Shown piece by piece: positions 1 through 9,207 of a DNA stretch of 35,081 nucleotides. Source of the DNA: Phycisphaerae bacterium (lineage in GTDB: Bacteria > Planctomycetota > Phycisphaerae > Sedimentisphaerales > Anaerobacaceae); contig JAUXAB010000035.1 of assembly GCA_030615025.1 (NCBI GenBank), forward strand, positions 1 through 35,081, in the 5' to 3' direction. The translations under genes were made by a program, and so were the position numbers. Positions within the stretch are counted from its first letter, which is position 1, and each line of letters begins with the position of its first letter. The notes below the pieces were generated by a model. The model saw only the letters and a list, made by a program, of their open reading frames with translations, was not told where the DNA came from and ran no database searches.

Positions 1-202
1 ATGAATAGTCTTGTAGCGAAGCTGTAACCCCTTATGAGAATTACCCATTTTACCACTCTTGAGCATCGAGAATCCAGTATCCGCCATTGGGCGTCCCGTG
101 GAGAGAATCCAACTTTAGCTCACTTTAGGCACTTTAGCTCACTCTTAACTAACTTGCCCTCTACAACTGTAGAGAGATCTTTACAAATCAGACTTTTTAT
201 GC

Positions 203-439
203 AAAACAAAGCCAAATATCTGAATGAACAAATGAATGTAACTGCTTTCATAACAAGGGGATATGAAAATAAATCGCGCTTTCTGCCTCCGGAAAAACAA
301 AGCCAAACAAACCCAAACAAAGCCAAATTCAAAAAGGCCAAAATGAACGTAACTACCTTTTTGGCAAAGGATTATGAAAATAAACCCAATTGGACACTTG
401 GTGAAAACGAACCCAAAACGAACCCAATCAAAGCCAATC
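203..439. repeat. Two tandem degenerate repeat units of about 115-120 bp
   Basis: Unit 1 (about 203-320) and unit 2 (about 321-439) share the same order of short blocks: an AAACAAAGCC-like stretch, then ATGAA(T/C)GTAACT, then a block ending GATATGAAAATAAA or GATTATGAAAATAAA, then a run of AACCCAA(A)C(A/G)AA words. In the plus frame both read as (M)NVT..., then (G/D)YENK..., then TNP(N/I)KA. From memory, similar Asn/Lys/Pro-rich pseudo-coding repeats occur in spacers of Phycisphaerae-type genomes. I take this as a dispersed non-coding repeat. Confidence 0.55.
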
Positions 440-576
440 TTGTCCACCTCCGGCGGATTCAAAAGGGGCACCTATGCTTGCCCGCCTTGCGTGTGGCGGG
501 CTGCCCTGCGGAGCGTTGCTCAGAGCCTGCCCTGAACATAGTTGAAGGGACAAGTGCGCTCGGAATGACAAAAATG

Positions 577-600
577 GGTCCCCGCTTTCGCGGGGATGAC
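577..600 (-). terminator. Hairpin, candidate terminator of the EPS operon
   Basis: Read on the minus strand, a GC-rich stem TCCCCGC/GCGGGGA (7 bp) with a GAAA tetraloop is followed by ACCCATTTTTG, a short T run. It lies about 70 nt downstream of the epimerase stop, where an operon terminator would be expected. The same sequence also resembles a common interspersed bacterial repeat, so termination is inferred from position and structure only. Confidence 0.45.
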
Positions 601-666
601 AGCAACGAATATCGAATATCGAACAAGGAATAAAGAACGCTGAAGTAAAGGGGAAAACGGCTTCAC

Positions 667-1605
667 TTAAAGAAGATTTTCACGATACCAGTCTATTGCT
701 AATTCAAGGCCTTGTTTGAATGGCACTTTCGGCTTGTAGCCGATTAGGTTTTGGGCAGCGCTGATGTCGGCGAGGGAGTGTTTTACGTCGCCGGGGCGCG
801 GCGGGTCATATATCGGCTTTATATTCTTGCCGAGTAGTTCGTTAATTACCTCGATAGTCTCATTGACGGTTACGGCCTTGCCGCAGGCGATATTTAGAAC
901 TTCGCCTTTGGTTTGCTTGGCTCTTGCAGCAAGCAAATTGGCCTCGACAACATTGTCAACATAGGTGAAATCGCGGGTCTGCCGGCCGTCGCCAAAGACG
1001 GTCGGCGGCTTGTCCTTTAATATGGCTGTTACAAAGGCTGGTATGGCGGCTGCATATTGGCTTGTCGGGTCCTGATGTGGGCCGAAAACGTTAAAATACC
1101 GCAGCGAAATGGTCTCAAGGCCGAAAACCTTATAAAAAACCGAGCAATAGTATTCGCCGGCAAGCTTACCCACCGCATAAGGTGAAAGGGGCATAGGAGG
1201 CATCGTCTCGACCTTTGGCATAGTCGGTGTATCGCCGTAAGCTGAGGAGCTTGACGCATAGACAAAGCGTTTTATGCCGGCATCGCGAGCGGCTAAAAGA
1301 AGTGTGAAAGTTGCATCGACGCAGTGCTTGTGTGTGGCGGCAGGGTCGTCAACGCTTCGCGGCACCGAGGGCAATGCGCCCTGATGCAAACAGAAGTCAA
1401 TATCCTTCATCGCTGTACCCGCCACAGGCGGGTCACCCATATCGGCTTCTATAAATTCAATTTTGTCGATTATATCCGTGAGATTGCTTTTTTTGCCTGT
1501 GAGCAGATTGTCGATAACCCTTACGAAGCAGCCTTGCGAAACGAGTTTTTTGCAGATATTCGAACCGATAAAACCGGCTCCGCCGGTAACCAAAAATCTC
1601 TGCAT
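667..1605 (-). CDS. NAD-dependent UDP-sugar 4-epimerase (WbpP/Gne-like, extended SDR)
   Basis: This is a cytoplasmic extended short-chain dehydrogenase/reductase that probably interconverts UDP-GlcNAc and UDP-GalNAc, or their uronates, for polysaccharide synthesis. The N-terminus has the Rossmann NAD loop TGGAGFIGSN. The catalytic serine region is ASSSSAYGD and the Tyr-Lys pair lies in YAVGK. The stretch LRYFNVFGPHQDP, followed by FGDGRQTRDFTYVDN, closely resembles WbpP-type enzymes. The length, about 312 aa, is normal. The frame can begin at a TTG (1608), but ATG at 1605 has AAAGGA upstream at suitable spacing. It is the last gene of the minus-strand polysaccharide operon, about 205 nt after the kinase gene, with repeats in between. 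The exact nucleotide sugar cannot be read from sequence. Confidence 0.88.
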   Translation of the reverse strand: MQRFLVTGGAGFIGSNICKKLVSQGCFVRVIDNLLTGKKSNLTDIIDKIEFIEADMGDPPVAGTAMKDIDFCLHQGALPSVPRSVDDPAATHKHCVDATFTLLLAARDAGIKRFVYASSSSAYGDTPTMPKVETMPPMPLSPYAVGKLAGEYYCSVFYKVFGLETISLRYFNVFGPHQDPTSQYAAAIPAFVTAILKDKPPTVFGDGRQTRDFTYVDNVVEANLLAARAKQTKGEVLNIACGKAVTVNETIEVINELLGKNIKPIYDPPRPGDVKHSLADISAAQNLIGYKPKVPFKQGLELAIDWYRENLL

Positions 1606-1653
1606 CAAAGAATCCTTTCACGTTTAGTCGTTAGTGTTTAGTCGCTGGTATTT

Positions 1654-1756
1654 AGATTGCTTCGTCCGCCTGAGGCGGACTCGCAATGACGGGCTGGCGT
1701 ATAGCGTATTTCAACAGATGTCATTGCGAGGCCTACTTCGTAGGCCGTGGCAATCT
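1654..1756. repeat. Nested inverted repeat between epimerase and kinase genes
   Basis: An outer arm AGATTGC...GCAATGA (1654-1689) is matched in inverted orientation by TCATTGC...GCAATCT (1721-1756). Each arm has its own inner palindrome: TCCGCCTGAGGCGGA at 1665-1679 and GGCCTAC/GTAGGCC at 1730-1746. The element sits in the 206-nt spacer of an otherwise tight operon and resembles a widespread ATTGCGAGG-type interspersed repeat. Confidence 0.7.
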
Positions 1757-1811
1757 CAAAATAGTCAATCGTCGATTACTATGTTATTCACTGAGCACTA
1801 TTTACTGAATA

Positions 1812-4079
1812 CTAAATTGAGCGGGCAAGTTGTAACTTCTGGTATTCCTGGTAAGACCTGAATTGCTCTTGGAAATAACCGCCTTTCAGGGCCCTTACGG
1901 CAAAGAGCACGCAGCCGACTATTGTAGCATCTACTGCTTGCAGCTCACGAATAGTCCTCTGAGCGGCACCTCTTCTTGTAGCGGCGGCATTGAAGACCAA
2001 AACTGTGCCGTCAACAATTTTGGCGAGGACCTTGGCATCACTTACCAGCAGCACGGGCGGGCCGTCAACTATAACATAATCATAGTTCTTACGCTGCTCT
2101 TTAATCAGCTCTTCCATCCTTAACGTGCCGAGCAGCTCTGCCGGATTAGCAGGTATAGGTCCCGAATCGATTATGTCAAGGTCCTCGATACCACTGGACC
2201 TTATAGCTTCCTGGTAACCACACTGGCCCAATAGCAGATTGCTCAGTCCAAACTTAGATTGCTCGCCTTGCTGGCCCTCAACTGCCGGCTTTGGAAATAT
2301 TGTTTGTAAACTCGGCCGCCTGAAATTGGCATCAATAAGCAGCACTTTTCTATTTTCAGCGACAAAAGCTGCCGCAAGATTGACCGCCACGGAAGTTTTG
2401 CCGTCCCCTGCCGCACCACTGCTAACAAGCAAAGCTCTCACGGGCGCCGCCGCGCCGGACAGCTTTATGTTCGTGCGACACCGTCTGTAGGATTCACTTA
2501 TAATAGAATACGGCGCCTGACGAACAACATGGCAGAGGTCAATATTCCGAACCTGTTCATCTTCGGCTGCATCGGGGACAACACTTAAAAGCGGGATGTG
2601 CAGAAATCTGGTCACGTCCCTCGGTGTCCGTACCAGGTCATTGAGCAGCTCTAAAGCCAAAGCAAGTCCTATGCCGAATATGAAGCCCAATATCGTCCCG
2701 CCGGGGAAATAAAACTCCCACCTCGGAGAACTTACTTCCAGCGGCGGCAGAGCAGGTCCGTAGCTCTGGACCTTAGGTGTCTCCGGGTCATCGTACATCA
2801 TCCTATAGCTCTCTATCGTCGCTTTGATTTCATCGAGCATCTGTTTTCTTTCATCTCTTATAGCCAGCCTCTGTTCATACTGTACGCGGGCCAGGTCAAG
2901 GTCCTTCTTTTGTGCCTCAGCTTCCAGCCGCAACCTTTCTAATTCTTCAGACCTGCCTTGCAACACAATCAATAGGTCCTGTGCATTTTTAAGATTTGCC
3001 TGCCGGATCTGTTCTGCAATTTCGCTTTGCCTGAGTTGTCTCTCATGTTTGATTTCGTTTACCAGCTCTTGTGTTCGGCGCACTACTCTGTGATTTTCGC
3101 CAAACTTTGTAAGTTGGCCTCCAAGCTCGGATTCGAGAATGGCGCGCTGCTGTGCAAGCATAATCATAACAGGGTCAACCTCTACTTGACGTTCAATCTG
3201 CACGCTAATAGGGCCTACCGCTAATCTCTTAAGATTTCCTATATCAGCTTCAGCTTGCTTTATCAGGAGAATTAGGTCGTTTTGCTGAAGTTCCAGTTGA
3301 TTCAACCGCAATGTGATTGTGTGCTGGAAAGCACGGCCATAAGGGCGTTCAAGGTCAGTGATTTCATATCGTGTACGCACTGCACCCATCGCATCCTCGG
3401 CTGAATTCAATTCAATTTGAACACTATTTCGCCGCTTGTCAAGCTCTTTCAGCTTGGCAGTAACCTCTGCTCTCTTTGTACTTCCATGCAAAGCAAGAAA
3501 CAATCTCACCATTTCGTTCACTATATCTGCCGATTCTTTCGCATCGCCACAGGTCATTGACAGCACAACAAACTCAGCATCTCTTTCTGCAAAAGCACGG
3601 AAACGCTTCTTCAAGTCCTTAAATGCTTTTAGAATGCACCGGTCTATATTTATAATCCTGCCGTTTTCATCAAACTTGGCAAAACGGCGAAACCACTGCG
3701 TTTCTCTAACTTCTGTCCTGTCAATCAATTCTTGCAGAGTTCTCTGCTGCCTTATACGGTCGGCAATTGATACACGATGACCATATTGAATATCCTTGCT
3801 CGCCATAGCTGCCCCGATGGTCATAGGGTCTTTTTCTATGGGTGACAGCACCCTAATAAGGGTTTCGGTGGTATATTTTGGAAGATATTGTAGTAAAAGA
3901 TACCAGGTGCCAACGGCAATTATGAAACCTAATATAGTCAGAGCAATTATCAGCAATAGGTGCCGACGTAAGATTGAATAAGCTTCCTTTGGTGTCAGCG
4001 CTGCAGCCGCTGCCGTGGCGCGCCGGGGTGCAGCCGGCCCTGCCATCCTATTTACAGCTATTGGTCTTTGTTCTACCAT
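1812..4079 (-). CDS. Wzz-type chain-length determinant fused to BY-kinase (CpsD/CapB family)
   Basis: This inner-membrane protein (about 755 aa) joins a polysaccharide co-polymerase to a bacterial tyrosine kinase, and should control chain length and export of the surface polymer. The first membrane segment lies near residues 41-64. A long periplasmic coiled-coil follows, and a second membrane segment near 452-474 (GTILGFIFGIGLALAL) sits just before the cytoplasmic kinase. The kinase has Walker A AAGDGKTS near 555, Walker A' VLLIDANFRRP near 581 and Walker B YDYVIVDGPP near 671. Three tyrosines in the last 25 residues form a short C-terminal Tyr cluster, the usual autophosphorylation site. ATG 4079 is preferred: the upstream GTG at 4103 lies inside a palindrome and has no good ribosome-binding site. 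The neighbours are the TPR protein and the epimerase. Confidence 0.88.
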   Translation of the reverse strand: MVEQRPIAVNRMAGPAAPRRATAAAAALTPKEAYSILRRHLLLIIALTILGFIIAVGTWYLLLQYLPKYTTETLIRVLSPIEKDPMTIGAAMASKDIQYGHRVSIADRIRQQRTLQELIDRTEVRETQWFRRFAKFDENGRIINIDRCILKAFKDLKKRFRAFAERDAEFVVLSMTCGDAKESADIVNEMVRLFLALHGSTKRAEVTAKLKELDKRRNSVQIELNSAEDAMGAVRTRYEITDLERPYGRAFQHTITLRLNQLELQQNDLILLIKQAEADIGNLKRLAVGPISVQIERQVEVDPVMIMLAQQRAILESELGGQLTKFGENHRVVRRTQELVNEIKHERQLRQSEIAEQIRQANLKNAQDLLIVLQGRSEELERLRLEAEAQKKDLDLARVQYEQRLAIRDERKQMLDEIKATIESYRMMYDDPETPKVQSYGPALPPLEVSSPRWEFYFPGGTILGFIFGIGLALALELLNDLVRTPRDVTRFLHIPLLSVVPDAAEDEQVRNIDLCHVVRQAPYSIISESYRRCRTNIKLSGAAAPVRALLVSSGAAGDGKTSVAVNLAAAFVAENRKVLLIDANFRRPSLQTIFPKPAVEGQQGEQSKFGLSNLLLGQCGYQEAIRSSGIEDLDIIDSGPIPANPAELLGTLRMEELIKEQRKNYDYVIVDGPPVLLVSDAKVLAKIVDGTVLVFNAAATRRGAAQRTIRELQAVDATIVGCVLFAVRALKGGYFQEQFRSYQEYQKLQLARSI

Positions 4080-4096
4080 GTTTCGTATCTCGTTTA

Positions 4097-4119
4097 CCCC
4101 CACACCTGATAGGTGTGGG
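4097..4119. repeat. Perfect hairpin in the TPR-kinase spacer
   Basis: CCCCACACCT, loop GAT, then AGGTGTGGGG form a perfect 10-bp stem. It lies in the 61-nt spacer between the stop of the TPR gene (4141) and the kinase start (4079). No T tract follows on the minus strand, so it does not look like an ordinary terminator of this operon. RNA processing or partial attenuation is possible. Its core (CACAC-N-T-N-ATA-N-GTGTG) resembles the palindromes at 12883 and 18650. Confidence 0.6.
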
Positions 4120-4140
4120 GTTAATTTTCACCAAACTTGC

Positions 4141-7100
4141 CTACTGGGAAAGCCGTTCAATAGCTGATTTTATTCGCTGTTCGGTTGCTTTCGACAATTT
4201 ACCTGCTCCTATCTGCAATGCCTGTTTATAAGCAGCAAGGGCCTCAGCTTGTGCTCCAAGTTTTTCTTTTACCATACCTAAATGCTCATACACCTCTGGT
4301 AGTATCCGGAGCTGTCGGGACTCATACTGTTGCAGGGCGGCCTGCAAAGATTCAGCTGCCTCCAAATTTCTACCGTTTTTATGTAACACATAAGCATAAG
4401 TATCCAAAAAGTCAGGACTATTTGGCCTTGCCTGCAGTGAACGTTCGGCATACTGAAGAGCCTCGGTCAGCCTTTCATCATTTTTAGCCAGCATATATGC
4501 CAAATTATTCAAGACATTTGTATTATTCGGCATTTTGACTAATAGACTTTCGTATTCTGCGATAGCCTTCTTAAGATAATTGTTATCGGAAGTCTTGTTA
4601 TAAGCCAAGGTTAAAACTTCCGCTTTTTTCACTATATAATTAACTCTGTATGGGCTGTCAGGCCCTACTATCTGCAGGCATTTGTCAATATAACCTGCTG
4701 CCTTGTTGTACTCACCGTTAATCTTTGTCAAATTAAACATAGCAAAATTGGCAGCAAGTGAATCAGGGTTGGCCTCAAGTCTTTCTTTGCAATATTTCAA
4801 CACAACTTCGGCTCCCAGCAGCGAGTACATTCTTTTCAAAGTCTGAGCTACAAGAATTTCACTTGTCCCCGCTTTATCAACGGCTTTTCGGCAGTACTGT
4901 ATGGCGCTTGCGTTATCACCGAGCTTGAACTTTGCCTCAGCCATCCCCAAATATGCTATGGGAGCAAAATCGCTATCAATATAATTTCTGCTCTCTTCAA
5001 AGACCTTATCCAAGTTTCCGGGGTCCCAAGTGCCTGTATTTGGTGTCCCTGCCCCTAACACAAGTGCCCGCAAATATCCGTCGAAAGCTGCTGTGTTTCC
5101 CTTTCCATTGTTCCTGCTTTTTTGCCACGCTTGTCCATACAATTTCTCCGCCCTATCGAATTCGCCTTCGGCCATAGCAAATGCCCCGACTCGGTTATAC
5201 CACAGTACACTGTCGGGAAGTTCCTGGAGAGTATCGTTATAGAATTTTTTTAGTGCTTCTTTTCTGCCAAGCTGCAAGTAAATCTGTTCAAGCAACACTC
5301 TGCCTTCCATAGGAGCGCCTGGTACGTCAATCGTATTTTTAAGTTCGGTTATAGCATCTTCATATCGGCCTGTTTGCCGATACGCCTTCGCCAGAAAAAT
5401 TCGGGTAACAGGCTCATCTGACAATGATTTGCTCAGCTTAAGGTCGCTGATTGCTTGTACATAATTTGCCATTAAAAGATTTATTTGGCCTCTTAACTGC
5501 CACGCCACTACATTATTCTGATTGCTTTCAAGGTTTCGATTTGTCAGTTCCAAAGCTGTTTTCAAATGTCCCTGCCTCATTGCCAACCACGCTTCAAGCA
5601 GCAGGACCGGGCCCTCTTGAGGATGCTTTTCTTTAAAGCTTTGCAATTTGAAGTCAGCCTCCTTGACAAGACCAATCTTAAGGAACGTCTGAATTTGGTA
5701 AAGGCGGTTTTCGATACTGTCTTCAAGTGATAAAAGTTCCTCTGAATATTTCTGCACAGCCTCCTTATCGGCTTGTCTTTCTGCAACAAGTAAAAGGCCT
5801 TTAACCACATCACTGTCTTTTGACTGGCCTTTGTACAACTGTTCCAAAAGCCGCCTGGCATCGTCAAGTTGGCCAATCCGAAGATAATGGCTCCACAGTA
5901 GTTTCTTGTCTTGCATCACCAACTGTTCTGCTTTTTGAAGTTGACCGGCAAGGCGATAATATTCTGCTCGGGCTTCAAGTACAGCTCTGTTTTGTGGAGC
6001 CATGGCTTGCGCCTGCTCGAAAGAGGAGTCCGCAATAGCAAATAGTGCGTCTTTGTGTTCTGCATTCGTCTCGCGAAGAGCCATTTTCATTGCCAGCCTC
6101 GCCAGCAGTACAGCATTCAGCACACTCGGTTCGACTTTTTGCAGATTCTGTCGAATCGCCAGTGCTCTTAATGGCTCGTCATTGCTTATATATTCAGCGT
6201 AAGAGCTAAGTAACTGCAAATCACCTGGATTTGCTCTCAATGCTCTGTGCAAAGCGGTTCTGGTTTCAATTATTTGGTCAGAAGACGCATTTGGCCCGAT
6301 CTTTTTATCACGCTGGTACAGCGCATTGGCCAACACTTTTGCAATATCACCATCCAGAGGATTCAACAATGCGGCTCTGCGGGCGTCCTCGATAGCTGCA
6401 TGCTCATTTCCAAGAGCAGTGTTGACACTGCTTCTGAGCAAAAGTGCGCTGGAAAAGACAGGCCTTTGCCTCAAACATTCGTCGAGTTTGGCTAATGCAT
6501 CTTTATTCTGCCCTTTAGCCATAGCCAGGCGGGCTGTAAAAAACTGACCGCTGCACCCATCGAGATTTTCACGTCGTCCGGTCTCCGCTATTTGCTCTGC
6601 AAACTGCCAATCTTTGGTCGCAAGTGCTATATCAAAAAGAAAAATCGCAACAATTTCGTATTGCGTGATGCGCCCCTTCGCTGCGCTCGAGGGCGGGATT
6701 GCGTCGTGCGTATCTTTTTTCCGGCGATACTCATCACGTACGACGTCCGATGAGAATACCTTTTTGAATTCTGCAGCGGCTTTGTCCAGCTCTTTATGTC
6801 TGAGGTAAAATACACCCAGGTTCATAGCGCGTCGAATTGGGTCGGCAATATTTGATAGAACCTGCTCTTCTATTTCCTTACGCCTTTGTCGGGAAATCTT
6901 GTGCGGCTCAGGCTCAGACAGCATCTGCTTGTATATCAGAAGTGTTATATTATCCGGCTGTATGGGCAATAGTTTTTCCACCAATCCGGCGCAAACAATC
7001 CAGTAGCGTTTCAATTCATCTGTCATTAACTGCACGGAGCCTTCCGACGGGCCAGTTTCTTTTTCCGGCATCTCCGGGCTCTGGAAAATTATGGGCGAAC

Positions 7101-9027
7101 TCTCTTCCATTTCCTTTTGGTCAATGGCTTTTCGAACTTGCCTTATCTTGGCCTGCACCAGTGCCAGGTTGAGTTTAATTGTATTGGGGTCATTGGGATA
7201 TGCATCGGCCATCTTGTCCAATTCTTTTTCGGCCTCATCAAACTGTCCTGCGCCAAGTAAAGCGTTAATACGAAATGTTTTGCTTCTTGCGTTTGCCTCA
7301 AGGAGTTGTTCATAAATATTTATATTATCTGCTGCTGCCGTCCAGTAATTGAGCTTCAAAAGAACCTCAACATAATCCAAACGCGATTCGGGCCTTATCC
7401 AAGTAATACCTGAACGGAGCGCGCTTGTCAGGAATTCCATGACCGCACCAACTTCAGAAGTATTCTTAAAAACCTTTGCGAGAAAGTAGGAGAGTTGCGC
7501 ATAAGAATTCCGCAGATGAGAAGGCTGCGCACCTTCTATTCCAGATGCTTTAAGTAGTTCGTAAGCTGAATACAGTTTCCTAATGGCGATGTTTCTATTT
7601 CCCTTCGCAAGCTCAAGCATTCCCTGCCACTTAATAACCTGTGGATCTTCACCGCTGCCGAAAAGCTGCTCAATTTCGTGCACCGCCTGCTCGGCATTTG
7701 TTAGCCATTGCTGCTTCTGGGCTTGGGTTCTTTCCTCGCAAGGCTCAAGTACCTGCTCGATATAGCAATTTGCAAGAAAGATATATAATTCGGCTCTATT
7801 CATTCGATTTGCCCATTCTCGTGGGCCGCCTTCTTCCTGGGCATCCGGCAAGGTAAGTGCGTTCCTGGCTACCTCTATTGCTTTATAGAGGCCTTGTGTT
7901 TGTCCATAAATAGAAAACTTGCGATAGTGCAAATTGGCCGCATCTATTGCATAAGTCACATTTTGCTTGTCCAACTCAATTGCCTTTTCAGCTGCCCCTA
8001 CAGCCTTATCAAGATTTTTGTGGCCGAGCCACAGATAGAGTTCGGCCAATGCCGAAAATGCCTCTGCACTGGAAGGAAATCTCTCCACAAGCAACAAATA
8101 CTCATCCTCAAGCAACTGAATTTGCTCTTGTGGCTGCGCAGCGTTGCTACTTTGAGTAAGCTTTTCCGTTAGAAGGTTAATGTGCGTTATGGGGTCAGCA
8201 GGTGCAACCTCAACAGCTTGCTTTAGAATCTCCGTGGCCTGGACCGCCGCTTTGTCTTTCTCTTCAAGATTACCTCTTGAAGCGAGAATCTCGCCTTTTG
8301 TGATGACTGCTTGCGCCAAATACCAATAGGCATCGACATTATTTGGTTCAAGTTCTTGAACTTTTTTCAAATCATCGATTGCCCGGGCAAGTGATTCGTC
8401 CGGTTCCGTCATCGCTCCAAGGTTGGTCAACTCAAGGTTCGCCCTGCCCCTTAGCAAATACAAGTATGGGCCTAAGCGCTGCCTTGAGGCGCGGCGGGGC
8501 TCTCTTTCGTGCATTCCTGAGGGCTGCCATTTGGCTGTATCTTCCATAAGCAGGTCTGCATTCTCTGCCACCTCTATAAATTCCGATGCTTGTAACGCAA
8601 TCTGCGGCCAATACCGATGATCACCGCTATCAGCCATTATGTAAAAGTACTCCAACCGTCCAAACCGAGCTTTTACATTCTCCGAATCTACACTGATTAT
8701 TGCGCCCCAACACCCCCGCACATTGAGCCATTGGTTGGTTTCGATATATAGGTCCACGAGTTTGAAAAGTATCTCTATCCTACGTGAGTCGGTCTTTGCA
8801 AGGTTACGTGCTTTGTGATAATTGCGTTCAGCCCTCTCGTACGTTTCTTTTTTAATCTGCTCATCTGTCGTCTCCCGAGCTGCCACTATCGCTGCATCGC
8901 CGTCTTTGATAAACTTTTCCGGGTCTCTGCTCAAATGCCAAATTGCCCCAATGGCAACCAGCACTAAAAGCACAAAAACCACCGAACCAATAAGTGCGAC
9001 TTTTTTATTCAATCTCTTCTTTGCCAT
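4141..9027 (-). CDS. Giant membrane-anchored TPR-repeat protein of the exosortase locus
   Basis: The protein is about 1628 aa. It has a basic N-terminus, a single membrane helix (VALIGSVVFVLLVLVAIGAI, near residues 9-28), then arrays of tetratricopeptide repeats along nearly the whole length, typified by A..Y..L...G....A...L motifs such as AAEKAIELD and AYKQAL. TPR arrays are protein-docking scaffolds. By position it resembles the large TPR proteins that accompany exosortase/PEP-CTERM polysaccharide loci (PrsT-like), but it is longer and I cannot assign it to that family. The start is ATG 9027, with AAGGGG 7 nt upstream; the frame extends to 9075, but those 16 residues have no signal features. 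About 180 nt of repeat-containing spacer separate it from the EpsI-like gene. Confidence 0.85.
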   Translation of the reverse strand: MAKKRLNKKVALIGSVVFVLLVLVAIGAIWHLSRDPEKFIKDGDAAIVAARETTDEQIKKETYERAERNYHKARNLAKTDSRRIEILFKLVDLYIETNQWLNVRGCWGAIISVDSENVKARFGRLEYFYIMADSGDHRYWPQIALQASEFIEVAENADLLMEDTAKWQPSGMHEREPRRASRQRLGPYLYLLRGRANLELTNLGAMTEPDESLARAIDDLKKVQELEPNNVDAYWYLAQAVITKGEILASRGNLEEKDKAAVQATEILKQAVEVAPADPITHINLLTEKLTQSSNAAQPQEQIQLLEDEYLLLVERFPSSAEAFSALAELYLWLGHKNLDKAVGAAEKAIELDKQNVTYAIDAANLHYRKFSIYGQTQGLYKAIEVARNALTLPDAQEEGGPREWANRMNRAELYIFLANCYIEQVLEPCEERTQAQKQQWLTNAEQAVHEIEQLFGSGEDPQVIKWQGMLELAKGNRNIAIRKLYSAYELLKASGIEGAQPSHLRNSYAQLSYFLAKVFKNTSEVGAVMEFLTSALRSGITWIRPESRLDYVEVLLKLNYWTAAADNINIYEQLLEANARSKTFRINALLGAGQFDEAEKELDKMADAYPNDPNTIKLNLALVQAKIRQVRKAIDQKEMEESSPIIFQSPEMPEKETGPSEGSVQLMTDELKRYWIVCAGLVEKLLPIQPDNITLLIYKQMLSEPEPHKISRQRRKEIEEQVLSNIADPIRRAMNLGVFYLRHKELDKAAAEFKKVFSSDVVRDEYRRKKDTHDAIPPSSAAKGRITQYEIVAIFLFDIALATKDWQFAEQIAETGRRENLDGCSGQFFTARLAMAKGQNKDALAKLDECLRQRPVFSSALLLRSSVNTALGNEHAAIEDARRAALLNPLDGDIAKVLANALYQRDKKIGPNASSDQIIETRTALHRALRANPGDLQLLSSYAEYISNDEPLRALAIRQNLQKVEPSVLNAVLLARLAMKMALRETNAEHKDALFAIADSSFEQAQAMAPQNRAVLEARAEYYRLAGQLQKAEQLVMQDKKLLWSHYLRIGQLDDARRLLEQLYKGQSKDSDVVKGLLLVAERQADKEAVQKYSEELLSLEDSIENRLYQIQTFLKIGLVKEADFKLQSFKEKHPQEGPVLLLEAWLAMRQGHLKTALELTNRNLESNQNNVVAWQLRGQINLLMANYVQAISDLKLSKSLSDEPVTRIFLAKAYRQTGRYEDAITELKNTIDVPGAPMEGRVLLEQIYLQLGRKEALKKFYNDTLQELPDSVLWYNRVGAFAMAEGEFDRAEKLYGQAWQKSRNNGKGNTAAFDGYLRALVLGAGTPNTGTWDPGNLDKVFEESRNYIDSDFAPIAYLGMAEAKFKLGDNASAIQYCRKAVDKAGTSEILVAQTLKRMYSLLGAEVVLKYCKERLEANPDSLAANFAMFNLTKINGEYNKAAGYIDKCLQIVGPDSPYRVNYIVKKAEVLTLAYNKTSDNNYLKKAIAEYESLLVKMPNNTNVLNNLAYMLAKNDERLTEALQYAERSLQARPNSPDFLDTYAYVLHKNGRNLEAAESLQAALQQYESRQLRILPEVYEHLGMVKEKLGAQAEALAAYKQALQIGAGKLSKATEQRIKSAIERLSQ

Positions 9028-9207
9028 AGATTTCCCCTTCTCCCGGCGTGCCGGGACTAAAACCAGCAATCGCACCTACATATTGCGTATATTTTTCACA
9101 ATACGCATCAGATACAATGCATCACTATTTGCCATTCGTCACCTGGCCAGCCGGCAATGCTCTCTTTCCAAAACAGGCGAAATTATACTTTAATTATGCG
9201 TCTCAGT
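9028..9207. other. Spacer between EpsI-like and TPR genes
   Basis: This stretch of about 180 nt has no gene. It contains a CACAATACGCATCAGATACAA stretch near 9097-9117 that resembles the ACGCAATACG word family seen at 9945-9980 and 34671-34700, and the ribosome-binding site AAGGGG for the TPR gene on the minus strand (near 9034-9039). Confidence 0.5.

Larger units (their letters stand above)
1..666. other. Gene-free, repeat-rich region at window start
   Basis: I see no convincing gene here. A long open frame spans 34-633 on the plus strand, but its translation is made of repeat units rich in Asn, Lys, Pro and Gln, with no domain. The stretch holds two tandem degenerate repeat units (203-439) and a hairpin repeat near 578-600 that could terminate the minus-strand polysaccharide operon. 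Positions 1-200 show nothing recognisable. Confidence 0.6.

Noticed and set aside
34-633. A 199-aa open frame on the plus strand
   Set aside because: Its middle is made of the tandem repeat units and its end of a common hairpin repeat; no ribosome-binding site or domain.
4097-4119. Terminator ending transcription between the TPR and kinase genes
   Set aside because: The hairpin is perfect, but no T tract follows in the minus direction, and the genes look cotranscribed.
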